A stretch of DNA of 64,000 bases from Roseburia sp. 499 (lineage in GTDB: Bacteria > Bacillota > Clostridia > Lachnospirales > Lachnospiraceae): NCBI RefSeq assembly GCF_001940225.2, contig NZ_CP135164.1, positions 806,001 through 870,000 on the forward strand, given 5' to 3'. Of this stretch, positions 1 to 8,996 are shown one piece after another. The stretch's first letter is position 1, and every line of letters begins with the position of its first letter. Made by a program: the position numbers and the translations under genes. The notes under the pieces are model-generated. The model was not told where the DNA came from, did no database searches, and worked only from the letters and a program-made list of their open reading frames with translations.

Positions 1-240
1 TTTGGTGATTCTACCAGAATCCGGATTCTGTTTGTATTGTTTGAAGCAGAGGTGTGCGTATGTGATTTGGCACAGGTCTTAAATATGACTCAGTCTGCGA
101 TTTCTCATCAGTTACGAATCTTAAAGCAGAATAAGTTGGTAAAGAGCCGAAGAGAAGGAAAGTCTATTTTTTATTCTCTTGCAGATGAACATGTGCGGAC
201 TATTATAGCACAAGGATGTGAACACGTTGAGGAAGAATAA
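1..240 (+). CDS. ArsR/SmtB-family metal-sensing repressor (5' truncated by window edge)
   Basis: The frame is already open at base 1, so only about 79 C-terminal residues are visible. They form a winged helix-turn-helix with the recognition segment [19 protein letters not shown] and a beta-hairpin wing. The segment EVCVCDLA resembles the CadC-type alpha-3 metal motif (CxC), and the C-terminal helix DEH...CEHVEE fits the D-x-H-x10-H-x2-E alpha-5 zinc site of SmtB/CzrA proteins. By family this is a metal-responsive dimeric repressor. Its target is not visible; it could control itself or the genes downstream. Family assignment is firm; the metal is an inference. Confidence 0.9.
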   Translation, partial: FGDSTRIRILFVLFEAEVCVCDLAQVLNMTQSAISHQLRILKQNKLVKSRREGKSIFYSLADEHVRTIIAQGCEHVEEE

Positions 241-276
241 AGGCAAGTTATAGTAGAAAATCCCCCTTATCTATGC

Positions 277-282
277 TAGAAT
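277..282 (+). promoter_or_regulatory. Possible extended -10 promoter element
   Basis: TG-C-TAGAAT gives an extended -10 (TG at 274-275) about 25 bases before the start codon at 308. No good -35 hexamer lies 16-18 bp upstream, so this is tentative. Confidence 0.35.
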
Positions 283-307
283 GAACTCATATCAAGGAGG
301 AATTATT

Positions 308-697
308 ATGTTAGAAGTAGGAATCAAAGGATATCAGGAATTTGTTGTAGCCGAAAAGGATACAGCAAAGGTTCATAAGAGTGGAACATTAGATGTTTTA
401 GCAACTCCGGCTATGGTTGCATTAATGGAAGAGACTGCATGGAAGAGTGTGGCAGAAAAATTAGAGGATGGAATGGGAACTGTAGGTACTAGTTTAAATA
501 TAAAGCATCTTGCGCCAACTCCGGTAGGAATGAAGGTATGGTGCGAGTCCTTGTTGAACGAAGTAGACGGTAGAAAATTGGTATTTTCAGTAGATGTTTT
601 TGATGAAACAGGAAAAGTTGGTGAAGGAATCCATGAACGTTTCATTATTGAAGAAGAGAAGTTCCAGAAAAAGGCAGATAAGAAGAAAGAAAAATAG
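308..697 (+). CDS. FlK-like acyl-CoA thioesterase (hotdog fold)
   Basis: A 129-residue single-domain hotdog protein resembling fluoroacetyl-CoA thioesterase FlK and its relatives. The family's catalytic triad positions appear conserved: T33 in LATPAMVALMEE, E41/E42, and H67 in IKHLAPTPVG. The start at 308 is chosen over an in-frame ATG at 281 because AAGGAGG lies at 294-300 with 7-base spacing. The natural substrate is unknown; many clostridial homologues are probably housekeeping acyl-CoA thioesterases. The lysine-rich tail (KKADKKKEK) is likely disordered. A DUF1275 protein follows within 3 bases and may be co-transcribed. Confidence 0.85.
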   Translation: MLEVGIKGYQEFVVAEKDTAKVHKSGTLDVLATPAMVALMEETAWKSVAEKLEDGMGTVGTSLNIKHLAPTPVGMKVWCESLLNEVDGRKLVFSVDVFDETGKVGEGIHERFIIEEEKFQKKADKKKEK

Positions 698-699
698 AA

Positions 700-1389
700 G
701 TGACTAGTATTATGAAGAAAAATCAACAAATGTCAGAATCTGTTTTCGTAGCAGCCTTTTTATGTTTGTCCGGTGGATTTCAGGATGCCTATACCTTTTT
801 TAATCGAGGAGAGGTATTTGCCAATGCACAGACCGGAAATATGGTTTTAATGGGAACAAGTTTTGCAACAGGAGATTATCATACAGGAATACGTTACCTT
901 CTTCCTGTTCTTGCGTTTGCGGCAGGAGTTTATGTGGCAGAACGTATTCGTAGACATTTTAAATATTATGAAAAAATGCATTGGAGACAGCTCATTGTGA
1001 TTATGGAGATTCTCTTTTTATTCGGCGTAGGATGGATGCCACAAAAGATGAATCTTGTAGCGAATGTGCTGGTCTCCTTTGTCTGTGCTATGCAAGTACA
1101 AAGTTTCCGTAAGGTAAAGGGAAATGCCTATGCCAGTACCATGTGTATTGGAAATTTACGGACAGCGACAGATATGTTGTGTAGCTATCATGTAACAAAA
1201 GATAAACGGTTATTGAATAAAAGTTTTTTATATTTTGTATTTATAGGAATCTTTATTGTAGGAGCAGCTTTTGGTAGTGTTCTGGCAAAGATTATAGGAG
1301 AGCGGGCAATATGGATTTCCTGTGCACTGTTATTGATGGCATTTTTTGTTATGTTTATACGAGAGGATGTAGAACATAAGGCGTTGTAG
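700..1389 (+). CDS. YoaK/DUF1275 family membrane protein
   Basis: A hydrophobic protein of about 225-229 residues with roughly six membrane segments. The N-terminal signature GGFQDAYTFFNRGEVFANAQTGNMV is typical of DUF1275 (YoaK family) proteins. Molecular function is not established for the family; it is a cytoplasmic-membrane protein. Two starts are possible: GTG at 700, directly after the preceding stop, or ATG at 712. Neither has a strong ribosome binding site, which suggests translational coupling to the thioesterase gene. Confidence 0.85.
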   Translation: MTSIMKKNQQMSESVFVAAFLCLSGGFQDAYTFFNRGEVFANAQTGNMVLMGTSFATGDYHTGIRYLLPVLAFAAGVYVAERIRRHFKYYEKMHWRQLIVIMEILFLFGVGWMPQKMNLVANVLVSFVCAMQVQSFRKVKGNAYASTMCIGNLRTATDMLCSYHVTKDKRLLNKSFLYFVFIGIFIVGAAFGSVLAKIIGERAIWISCALLLMAFFVMFIREDVEHKAL

Positions 1390-1412
1390 AAACCTTAATA
1401 TAGGAGGAACAT

Positions 1413-2792
1413 GTGAAATTACCAAGAATTATGCTGGCGGCACCCGCAAGCGGAAGTGGAAAAACATTAATAACATGTGGATTATTGCAGCTGCTGGTGA
1501 ATCGGGGAAAGAAACCAGCGGCTTTTAAATGTGGACCGGATTATATTGACCCGATGTTTCATAGGAAAGTAATTGGAACACCATCTAAGAACCTTGACAC
1601 CTTTTTTACAAAAGAAAATGAGACGAGATATCTGTTTGGAAAAACAGCAGAACAGGCGGATATTTCAGTTCTGGAAGGTGTTATGGGGTTTTATGATGGT
1701 ATCGGTGGAGTTACGGACGGGGCTTCTTCTTATGAGCTTGCAAAAGTGACAAATACGCCGGTTGTTCTGATAGTAAATGCGAAGGGAATGAGTCTTTCGG
1801 TAGTTCCGTTTATTAAGGGATTTTTGGAATATCGGAAGGATAGTCATATTCAGGGAGTTATCCTAAATCAGACTACAAAAATGACATATTTGTTATTAAA
1901 AGAGCAGATAGAACAGGAACTTGGAATTGTAGTATTAGGATATGTGCCAAAGTGTCCGGAACTTACTATAGAAAGCCGTCATTTGGGATTGGTGACACCG
2001 GATGAAATCACAGGCTTGCAGGAAAAATTGCAGCAATTGGCAGAACTTCTGGAGGAGACTCTGGATGTGGAAAAAATATTGCAACTGGCAGATGATGCAG
2101 AAGTGTTAGAGTGGGAAACACCAGAGATTCCGAGGTTGGAAAAGAAGAGGGAACAAAAAACGCCAAGAATTGGTATAGCAAGAGATGAAGCATTTTGTTT
2201 CTGTTATCAGGATAATCTGGAATTGTTGCAAGAAATGGGTGCGGAGCTGGTAACCTTTTCGCCACTGCATGATGAAACACTTCCTTCGCATCTGGATGGT
2301 ATGATTTTTTATGGAGGATATCCCGAACTTTATGCAAAGCAGTTAAGCCAAAACAGTTCTATGAAAAAGCAAATAAAAGAGGCTGTTTTAAACGGGATGC
2401 CTTATCTTGCAGAATGTGGTGGATTTATGTATCTTCAGGAAATGATGGAGGACATGGAAGGTAGAAAATATCCCATGGTAGGTGTGATAAAGGGACAGGC
2501 TTATTCAACAGAAAAGCTGGGAAGATTCGGATATATTACGCTTACTGCAAAGGAAGAAGGGCAATTGTTACAAATAGGAGAGTCCATGAAAGCACATGAA
2601 TTTCATTATTTTGATACGACTAATAATGGAACGGCTTATCAAGCGAAAAAGCCGCATGGAAACCGAGAATGGGATTGTATCAATGGAACGGAAAATTATG
2701 CAGCAGGATTTCCGCATCTGTATTATTATTCTAATCCTAAGTTTGCATTCCGATTTTTGCAAAAATGTGTAGAATGGAGTCAGGAAGGATGA
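1413..2792 (+). CDS. cbiA: Cobyrinate a,c-diamide synthase
   Basis: This enzyme amidates the a and c side chains of cobyrinate using glutamine and ATP, in the anaerobic cobalamin pathway. The 459-residue protein has an N-terminal ATPase domain with the P-loop APASGSGKT (residues about 9-17) and a C-terminal class I glutamine amidotransferase domain. The nucleophile is C335 in LAECGGFMYL, and a later histidine lies in KAHEFHYFD. GTG at 1413 follows TAGGAGGA at 1401-1408. It is the first corrinoid gene of the run, and its stop overlaps the cobT start region. I see no cobalamin riboswitch upstream of it. Confidence 0.95.
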   Translation: MKLPRIMLAAPASGSGKTLITCGLLQLLVNRGKKPAAFKCGPDYIDPMFHRKVIGTPSKNLDTFFTKENETRYLFGKTAEQADISVLEGVMGFYDGIGGVTDGASSYELAKVTNTPVVLIVNAKGMSLSVVPFIKGFLEYRKDSHIQGVILNQTTKMTYLLLKEQIEQELGIVVLGYVPKCPELTIESRHLGLVTPDEITGLQEKLQQLAELLEETLDVEKILQLADDAEVLEWETPEIPRLEKKREQKTPRIGIARDEAFCFCYQDNLELLQEMGAELVTFSPLHDETLPSHLDGMIFYGGYPELYAKQLSQNSSMKKQIKEAVLNGMPYLAECGGFMYLQEMMEDMEGRKYPMVGVIKGQAYSTEKLGRFGYITLTAKEEGQLLQIGESMKAHEFHYFDTTNNGTAYQAKKPHGNREWDCINGTENYAAGFPHLYYYSNPKFAFRFLQKCVEWSQEG

Positions 2793-2797
2793 GAAAG

Positions 2798-3850
2798 ATG
2801 ACATTAGAAGAGTGCGTGAAAGAAATAAAACCGGTAGATAAAGCGGCAATGAAGGCATGTGAAAAACGTTGGGATTCCATTGCAAAGCCTTTAAAAAGCC
2901 TTGGAAAAATTGAAACAAATTTGACACAAATTGCAGGAATTCAGAGAACGGCAGCAATTCATATGAATAAAAAAGCGTTGGTAGTTATGTGTGCTGATAA
3001 TGGTGTGGTAGAAGAAGGAGTGACACAGACCGGACAAGAGGTCACAGCCATTGTAGCGGAGAACTTCTTGGATGAAAAGTCTTGTGCAGCCATTATGTGC
3101 AAAGATACGGGAACAGACATTTTACCAATTGATATTGGAATGGCAGTAGATACGCCAAGGGTAGAAAAACGCAAGATTGCTTATGGAACGAAGAATCTGG
3201 CAAAAGAGCCGGCTATGACAAGAGAAGAAGCAGTACGTGCTATAGAAACAGGAATTCAGGTTGTATCAGAGCTGAAAGAAAAGGGATATGACATAATTGC
3301 TACCGGAGAAATGGGAATTGGAAATACCACTACCAGCAGTGCGGTAGCAAGTGTTTTGCTAAGCCAGCCAGTAGAAGCAGTGACTGGAAGAGGTGCAGGG
3401 CTTGACAGTGCAGGTCTTAAGCGAAAAATAGAAGTAATAAAAAAGGCAATAAAGCAACATCAACCTAACCCGAAGGATGCAGTCGATGTGTTAGCAAAGG
3501 TGGGAGGATTTGATATTGCAGGATTGGCAGGGGTCTATTTAGGCGGAGCTGTTTATGGTATTCCTGTCATAGCAGACGGTTTTATTTCCAGTGTTGCAGC
3601 GCTTGTAGCTATTCGTATAGAACCGATGGTGCAGGATTATGTACTCGCCTCCCATGTATCTAAGGAGCCGGCAGGAGCCATGTTGCTAGAGGCAATTGGC
3701 AAATCTCCAAGCCTTACCTGTGATATGTGTCTGGGAGAAGGAACCGGAGCAGTTGCGCTATTTCCATTGTTAGATATGGGAGTACATATTTACGAGAAAA
3801 TGAGCACGTTTGCTCAGATTGACATTGAGGAATATGTACCACTAGATTAG
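2798..3850 (+). CDS. cobT: Nicotinate-nucleotide--dimethylbenzimidazole phosphoribosyltransferase
   Basis: CobT makes alpha-ribazole phosphate from nicotinate mononucleotide and a lower-ligand base such as dimethylbenzimidazole. At 350 residues it has the usual family length. It shows the family motifs GEMGIGNTTTSSAV and, near the C-terminus, DMCLGEGTGAV carrying the expected catalytic glutamate. The start at 2798 (MTLEEC) is preferred because AGGAAGG at 2782-2788 lies 9 bases upstream; ATG 2789 and an earlier frame start at 2765 are alternatives. The gene is translationally coupled to cbiA. Confidence 0.94.
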   Translation: MTLEECVKEIKPVDKAAMKACEKRWDSIAKPLKSLGKIETNLTQIAGIQRTAAIHMNKKALVVMCADNGVVEEGVTQTGQEVTAIVAENFLDEKSCAAIMCKDTGTDILPIDIGMAVDTPRVEKRKIAYGTKNLAKEPAMTREEAVRAIETGIQVVSELKEKGYDIIATGEMGIGNTTTSSAVASVLLSQPVEAVTGRGAGLDSAGLKRKIEVIKKAIKQHQPNPKDAVDVLAKVGGFDIAGLAGVYLGGAVYGIPVIADGFISSVAALVAIRIEPMVQDYVLASHVSKEPAGAMLLEAIGKSPSLTCDMCLGEGTGAVALFPLLDMGVHIYEKMSTFAQIDIEEYVPLD

Positions 3851-3859
3851 GAGAAAATT

Positions 3860-4405
3860 ATGATAATATTTATCATTGGTGGAAGCGGAAGTGGAAAATC
3901 AGAATATGCAGAACAGCGGGCAGTAGAACTAAGACAGGAGAATCCTGATGCAGAACTTGTTTATGTGGCAACTATGGAACCAATGGATGTGGAGAGCGGA
4001 AAACGGATAGAACGTCATCGACGCATGCGCGACGGAAAGGGATTTACCACCCGGGAGTGTTACACACATCTGGAAGAGTTAGAGGTAAAAAGTCAGGAAA
4101 TTGTGTTGTTGGAATGTCTGTCTAATCTTACTGCAAATGAGATGTTTTCAGCAGAGGGACGGAAAGAACAGACCGTATCTGCAATAAAAACGGGAATAAA
4201 TCGTCTCATAGAGCAAAGTAAAGATGTGATTGTGGTAGGAAACAATGTATTTGAAGATGGGATAACGTATGATGAAATGACAGAAGAGTATTTACGTCAG
4301 ATGGCGGAACTTCACAAATTTCTAGCGGAACAGGCAGATGAAGTCATTGAAGTTATTTGCAAAATTCCGGTGTTCTGGAAGGGAGAAAAACATGAAGTAC
4401 ATTAA
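3860..4405 (+). CDS. cobU: Adenosylcobinamide kinase / adenosylcobinamide-phosphate guanylyltransferase
   Basis: CobU phosphorylates adenosylcobinamide and then transfers GMP to form AdoCbi-GDP. The P-loop GGSGSGKSEYAEQRA is at residues 6-20. RIERHRRMRDGKGFTTRE matches the region that carries the histidine guanylylated during catalysis. The usual NEVGxGIVP segment is replaced by NNVFEDGITYDEMT, so the C-terminal half is divergent. At 181 residues the length is normal. A second, shorter CobU-like protein lies two genes downstream. The 3' end overlaps cobS by 14 bases, indicating one operon. Confidence 0.85.
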   Translation: MIIFIIGGSGSGKSEYAEQRAVELRQENPDAELVYVATMEPMDVESGKRIERHRRMRDGKGFTTRECYTHLEELEVKSQEIVLLECLSNLTANEMFSAEGRKEQTVSAIKTGINRLIEQSKDVIVVGNNVFEDGITYDEMTEEYLRQMAELHKFLAEQADEVIEVICKIPVFWKGEKHEVH

Positions 4406-5153
4406 TGCATGTATCATTGCCTTTGCCATGTATTCCAAGATACCCATGCCAAAGGCAGATTGGGAAAAGGAAAATATGAAATATGCCATGTGCTTTTTTC
4501 CATGGGTAGGAACTGTGATAGGAGCATGTTTCTGGCTTTGGGGCTATTTTGCAGGAAAAATTCCGGTTGGGCAGATTTTGTATGCTGTGGTACTTACGTT
4601 GATTCCGGTGCTGATAACCGGAGGAATTCATTTGGATGGTCTTTTAGATACGGCAGATGCGTTAAGTTCCTATCAGCCCAAAGAGCGACGTTTGGAAATT
4701 TTAAAAGACTCCCATACAGGAGCTTTTGCTATTATCGTGTGTTGTATATATTTTCTGGCATATTTTGGATTTATATCAGAGATTACTCAAAAAGGAATTC
4801 CGGTGGTAGCAGCGGGATTTTTCTTAAGCAGATGTTTGAGTGGATTTGCAGTGACATCATTTCTATGTGCAAAGGATAGCGGATTGGCGGCAACTTTTGC
4901 TAATGGCGCAGATAAAAAGCATGTAAGAGTTGTATTGGTGTTAGAAGGACTAATTGCAGTAGGAATTATGTTGTGGCTCAGTATTCCACTAGGAAGCGTG
5001 GCAGTCTTCGCAGCATTGTTGACATTTCTCTGGTATCATCATATGTCTGTGGAAAAGTTCGGAGGAATCACCGGAGACTTGGCAGGATGCTTCTTGCAGA
5101 TTTGTGAATTGATGATACTGATAGCTGTAGTTGTAGTGGAAAAACTAATATAG
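4392..5153 (+). CDS. cobS: Adenosylcobinamide-GDP ribazoletransferase (cobalamin synthase)
   Basis: CobS joins AdoCbi-GDP with alpha-ribazole (phosphate) in the last step of cobalamin assembly at the cytoplasmic membrane. The protein of about 253 residues is strongly hydrophobic with multiple membrane spans. It contains the acidic family motif GGIHLDGLLDTADAL and a second signature FGGITGDLAGC near the C-terminus. The start at 4392 (MKYINACIIAF) follows a GGGAG site and overlaps the end of cobU. Confidence 0.94.
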   Translation: MKYINACIIAFAMYSKIPMPKADWEKENMKYAMCFFPWVGTVIGACFWLWGYFAGKIPVGQILYAVVLTLIPVLITGGIHLDGLLDTADALSSYQPKERRLEILKDSHTGAFAIIVCCIYFLAYFGFISEITQKGIPVVAAGFFLSRCLSGFAVTSFLCAKDSGLAATFANGADKKHVRVVLVLEGLIAVGIMLWLSIPLGSVAVFAALLTFLWYHHMSVEKFGGITGDLAGCFLQICELMILIAVVVVEKLI

Positions 5154-5168
5154 CAGGGAGGAAAAGAC

Positions 5169-5549
5169 ATGATAGTGATTACCGGAGGAGCTTATCAGGG
5201 AAAACTGGAGGTGGCGAAAAATCTTTGTAAAAAGAAGAATCCAGTAATTGCGGAGGGAGAAAGTGCCAGTCAGAAGGAATTAGAACAGGCAGATATTATT
5301 GCACATTTTCATTTGTATATCAAAAGGTTGATGGAAGAAGGGGGAGTACCTGAAAATCAGGTGCAGGAGTTGATACAGAAAAATCCGACAGTCATTCTGG
5401 AAATTACGCAATTAGGGTGTGGAGTCGTACCCATGGAGGCATTTGACAGAAGTTATCGGGAAAAAGTAGGAAGAATTAGCTGTCAACTTGCAGAAACAGC
5501 AGAAGCAGTATATTTGGTAAACTGTGGAATTTCAAAGAGATTAAAATAG
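5169..5549 (+). CDS. Short divergent CobU-like P-loop protein
   Basis: A 126-residue protein that begins with a P-loop-like segment, GGAYQGKLEVA, and ends with the CobU C-terminal pattern GCGVVPMEAFDRSYREKVGR...YLVNCGISKRLK. The middle is shortened, and the arginine/histidine segment (HRRMR in the upstream CobU) that carries the guanylylated histidine is absent. It keeps the part that the full-length CobU at 3860 has lost, so the two may be complementary. It could be a kinase-only form, a partner subunit or a decaying paralogue. It sits 15 bases after cobS with the strong site GGGAGG. Confidence 0.7.
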   Translation: MIVITGGAYQGKLEVAKNLCKKKNPVIAEGESASQKELEQADIIAHFHLYIKRLMEEGGVPENQVQELIQKNPTVILEITQLGCGVVPMEAFDRSYREKVGRISCQLAETAEAVYLVNCGISKRLK

Positions 5550-5577
5550 TCACAAAAGAGAAGAGTCGAGCATACAT

Positions 5578-7770
5578 ATGAAAAAAAGGAAAGAATTATT
5601 TTCAAAGATGAAGGAGAAGTGCAGAAGTATAAAGCAACGCTTTTGTAATTTTACGGAAAGAAATTGGAAGAATACCGGAAAGCTTTTATATTGGATAGCA
5701 ATTTTGTTATTTAGCATTTCCACGGGAGTGATGACAGGGACTTTTATGAAGCCTGCATGGGTTGGAAGTTTACTAGTGAGTGTGATTACCTTTGGGATTA
5801 CCATTCTTGCTTTCTGGTTGGCAAAAAAGATAGCGAAGCTTGTGTTACGAAATGATATCACAGAGTTTCTGAGTTGGTTATTGCTCTGCCTGGTGTGTGT
5901 AGATGTAATGACAGGAGAGACTGGTGCTGCAGGAGAGACAGAGAGTACAGTTTTTGCTATTCTGTTCAGTTTGGTGCTAGCTTTATTTTTAAAAAGTATC
6001 TGGGCACTTTTTCATCATAAAGTACATACAAAAACCATTTTTATTACGCTATTTCTTACTGGGGTACCAGTGATTGCAGTTGTGGCACTCCTTTGCATAG
6101 GAGGATTTTCGGATACTTATATTGCAGCGTATCAGAAACTGACAACGGTAGAAAACTTAACGGAACAGGAAAAAGTGGATATTGAAAAGGACATGGAAAA
6201 TGGACCTTACACAGTGAAAACTGTGACCTATGGAACTTCCGGTGAAGAAGATGTTTTGTCTGCAACGGCAGATATTAGCAGATTTGCTCAAAATGATGGG
6301 ATAAGTGGATTTTTGAAGGAACAATATCAAGGATATTCTATGAAAGAAGTTCCTATGGCCGGAATCATTTGGTATCCGGAAGAAAGAGAGAATTGTCCGA
6401 CACTTTTTATGATACATGGAAATCATGATTGGATTACTGATTCATATATGGGATATGAATATCTGGGAACGTATCTTGCTTCTCATGGATATGTGGTAGT
6501 ATCGGTAGATGAAAATGCTTGTAATGGATTGTCAGGTGAAAATGACGGACGAGCAGTACTATTACTGGAGAATATGAGACAAGTAGAGCAGTTTAATGAA
6601 CAGAAGGAAAATCTTTTGTATGGTAAAATGGATTATGAGAATCTTGCATTGGCAGGGCACTCCAGAGGTGGAGAAGCCATTGCAGAAGCATATCTGTTTA
6701 ATGAGTTGAGTTATTATCCGGACAATGGAAACCGTACGTTTTCCTGGAACTTTTCCATTAAGTCCCTTATTGCTATAGCACCGGTGGAGGGGCAGTATCA
6801 GCCGGCTGACCGGGAAGTGGAACTTACGGATGTGAATTATTTACTGATACATGGAGCAAATGACCAGGATGTTGATACATTTATGGGAATGAGACAATAT
6901 GAAAATATTAGTTTTACCGGAAAAAAGGATTGCATCAAGAGTTCGTTGTATGTAGCAGGTTTAAATCACGGGCAGTTTAATTCTTTATGGGGAAAATATG
7001 ATTCCTCAGAACCGATAAATCGTATTTTAAATGTAGAGAATTTTCTCTCACAGGAAGAACAACAGCAAATAGCAAAAATATTTGTAAAGACTTTTTTAGA
7101 TAAAACATTGGAAAATAAAGAAAACAGCAATACGGAACTTCTGGTTGATTGTCAGAAATATCAGGAGATTCTACCACAAACTTTATATGTTCAGTCTTAT
7201 GCTACCTCTGATGCAGTTACTTTATGTAATTTTGAAGAGGATGTCAGACTGGAGACGGGAAGCCTTGAAGGGGTTAAGATAAGGGCCAAAAGTGTAAATG
7301 GCTGGCGGGAAGAAGAGTTGGATTTTTCCTCTGGGAGCTCTAGAGAAAATTATGCAGTTGTCCTAAAATGGGAAGACCAGCAGGGAGAGCCACAGATTAT
7401 TTTTTCTCTGCCGGAGGCAGAATGGAACAGTAACAGTTTACGATTTGATATTATGAATCTGGAGGAAGATTTTGAAGCGGAAGAAGCGCAGCTTCTAGAG
7501 GTAGAAGTGATTGTTACGGATGCAGAAGGGAAAAAGGCAAGTGTAAAGGCAGAGGATTATGTTGCTGTTTATCCGGCATTTCCTGTTCGGCTGAACAAGC
7601 TGCAATATTTGTTTGGTTCCGCAGAATATAAGCATCAGTTCCAGACAGTTTCTATTCCGTTTACGGATTTTGAAGGAATAGATGTAACGAGAATTACGGA
7701 TATTACATTGCAATTTTCACAGAAGAGTGGAAACGTAGCAATTGACAATGTAAAATTGTCGCAATACTAG
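5578..7770 (+). CDS. Membrane-anchored alpha/beta hydrolase with C-terminal sandwich-like region
   Basis: A 730-residue protein. Residues about 25-185 contain four or five hydrophobic segments. An alpha/beta-hydrolase domain follows (about 255-500): oxyanion strand TLFMIHGNHD, nucleophile elbow LALAGHSRGGEAIAEAY, a probable acid in the LLIHGANDQDVDTF region and a probable histidine in VAGLNHGQFNS. It resembles the PAF-acetylhydrolase/dienelactone-hydrolase group. The last 200 residues look beta-rich. The hydrolase domain probably faces outside the cell. The substrate is unknown. It sits between cobU-like and cbiB genes but has no known cobalamin role; corrinoid side-chain or lipid hydrolysis is only speculation. 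Confidence 0.75.
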   Translation: MKKRKELFSKMKEKCRSIKQRFCNFTERNWKNTGKLLYWIAILLFSISTGVMTGTFMKPAWVGSLLVSVITFGITILAFWLAKKIAKLVLRNDITEFLSWLLLCLVCVDVMTGETGAAGETESTVFAILFSLVLALFLKSIWALFHHKVHTKTIFITLFLTGVPVIAVVALLCIGGFSDTYIAAYQKLTTVENLTEQEKVDIEKDMENGPYTVKTVTYGTSGEEDVLSATADISRFAQNDGISGFLKEQYQGYSMKEVPMAGIIWYPEERENCPTLFMIHGNHDWITDSYMGYEYLGTYLASHGYVVVSVDENACNGLSGENDGRAVLLLENMRQVEQFNEQKENLLYGKMDYENLALAGHSRGGEAIAEAYLFNELSYYPDNGNRTFSWNFSIKSLIAIAPVEGQYQPADREVELTDVNYLLIHGANDQDVDTFMGMRQYENISFTGKKDCIKSSLYVAGLNHGQFNSLWGKYDSSEPINRILNVENFLSQEEQQQIAKIFVKTFLDKTLENKENSNTELLVDCQKYQEILPQTLYVQSYATSDAVTLCNFEEDVRLETGSLEGVKIRAKSVNGWREEELDFSSGSSRENYAVVLKWEDQQGEPQIIFSLPEAEWNSNSLRFDIMNLEEDFEAEEAQLLEVEVIVTDAEGKKASVKAEDYVAVYPAFPVRLNKLQYLFGSAEYKHQFQTVSIPFTDFEGIDVTRITDITLQFSQKSGNVAIDNVKLSQY

Positions 7771-7795
7771 GAATAAAAGAAAGGCTGATAATATA

Positions 7796-8782
7796 ATGGA
7801 TTTATTTATCTGTTCTACCATTGCATTGTTTTTCGGGATTCTTCTGGATTTTATTTTAGGAGATCCTCATGGATGGTGGCATCCGGTGATTGGAATTGGA
7901 AAAATAATTACAAAGACGGAAAAGATAGTACGAAGTATTTTTCCAAAAACAAAAAAGGGTGAACGTGTTGGGGGAATTGTACTGGCAGTTGTAGTTATTT
8001 TGTTGTCAGTAGCAATCCCGGCAGTTTTATTGTATGCAGCTTATTGGATACATCCGATAGTAGGAATGGTGTTAGAAGCAGTTATGTGTTATGCCATGCT
8101 GGCAGCAAAGTCTTTAAAAACAGAGAGTATGAAAGTGGCAGATGCATTGGAACAGGACGGACTGGAAGCAGGAAGAAAAGCAGTATCCATGATTGTAGGA
8201 AGAGACACAGAGCGTCTGGATGAAACAGGAGTCATAAAGGCAGCGGTAGAAACCGTGGCAGAAAATACTTCAGATGGCGTAATTGCACCACTGATTTTTA
8301 TGGGAATCTTTGGGGCGTTGGGAGGATTTTTCTATAAGTCTATTAATACCATGGACTCTATGATAGGGTATAAAAATGAAAAGTATCAATATCTGGGAAC
8401 TGCGGCAGCTAAGTTAGATGATGTGGTGAATTTTATTCCGGCACGCATCAGTGCAATGATGATGATATTGTCCGCATTTTTATGTGGTATGGATGGAAAA
8501 GGAGCCTTTCGGATATTCAAAAGAGACCGCTATAATCATGCCAGTCCAAACTCCGCGCAGACGGAATCGGTAATGGCAGGAGCACTTGGTGTTCAATTGG
8601 CAGGAGATGCATGGTATTTTGGTGTAAAGCATGAAAAGCCGACGATTGGGGATGCAAAACGTACGGTGGAGCTTCTGGATATCAGAAGAAGTAATCGGCT
8701 TATGTATGCGACTACTGTATTGACAGCGTTGGTAGTAATGGGAATACGAATATTTTTGATATTTGCAAATATTTCATTTTAA
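7796..8782 (+). CDS. cbiB: Adenosylcobinamide-phosphate synthase
   Basis: CbiB attaches aminopropanol (or its phosphate) to adenosylcobyric acid at the membrane. The 328-residue hydrophobic protein has the family signatures GDPHGWWHPVIGIGK near the N-terminus, AENTSDGVIAPLIF in the middle, and RDRYNHASPNSAQTESVMAGAL toward the C-terminus. It is of normal length with several membrane spans. It works with CobD, encoded just downstream, which makes the aminopropanol phosphate. About 400 bases of non-core sequence separate it from cobD. Confidence 0.95.
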   Translation: MDLFICSTIALFFGILLDFILGDPHGWWHPVIGIGKIITKTEKIVRSIFPKTKKGERVGGIVLAVVVILLSVAIPAVLLYAAYWIHPIVGMVLEAVMCYAMLAAKSLKTESMKVADALEQDGLEAGRKAVSMIVGRDTERLDETGVIKAAVETVAENTSDGVIAPLIFMGIFGALGGFFYKSINTMDSMIGYKNEKYQYLGTAAAKLDDVVNFIPARISAMMMILSAFLCGMDGKGAFRIFKRDRYNHASPNSAQTESVMAGALGVQLAGDAWYFGVKHEKPTIGDAKRTVELLDIRRSNRLMYATTVLTALVVMGIRIFLIFANISF

Positions 8783-8810
8783 AGTATAATCGTGGAGTCC
8801 GAAGAGAAAA

Positions 8811-8933
8811 ATGATGAGAATTAAAAGTATCGCATGTATTGTAGTATGTATAGGAATGCTTGGAATAGCAGGATGTAGCACAGATAAAACACCAATTAGT
8901 AAGATACCTATGAAAGTTCAAATGGTACGGTAA
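8811..8933 (+). pseudogene. Short lipoprotein-like remnant
   Basis: A 40-codon frame starts MMRIKSIACIVV and has a hydrophobic segment ending in the lipobox-like LGIAGCS (Cys22), followed by only 18 residues. After the stop another frame continues with coding-like sequence (NGTVKTSKNVGNYASYKLSA) to a stop near 8984. This suggests a small lipoprotein gene broken by a frameshift. The family is not recognised. It could also be a genuine tiny lipoprotein. Confidence 0.4.
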
Positions 8934-8996
8934 AGACAAGTAAAAATGTTGGGAATTATGCGAGCTATAAGCTTTCGGCATAGGATATTATCTTAG

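Noticed and set aside
241..1412. Cobalamin riboswitch upstream of the corrinoid genes
   Set aside because: I saw no B12 box or typical structured leader; the gaps before 308 and 1413 are too short. A riboswitch may lie upstream of the window.
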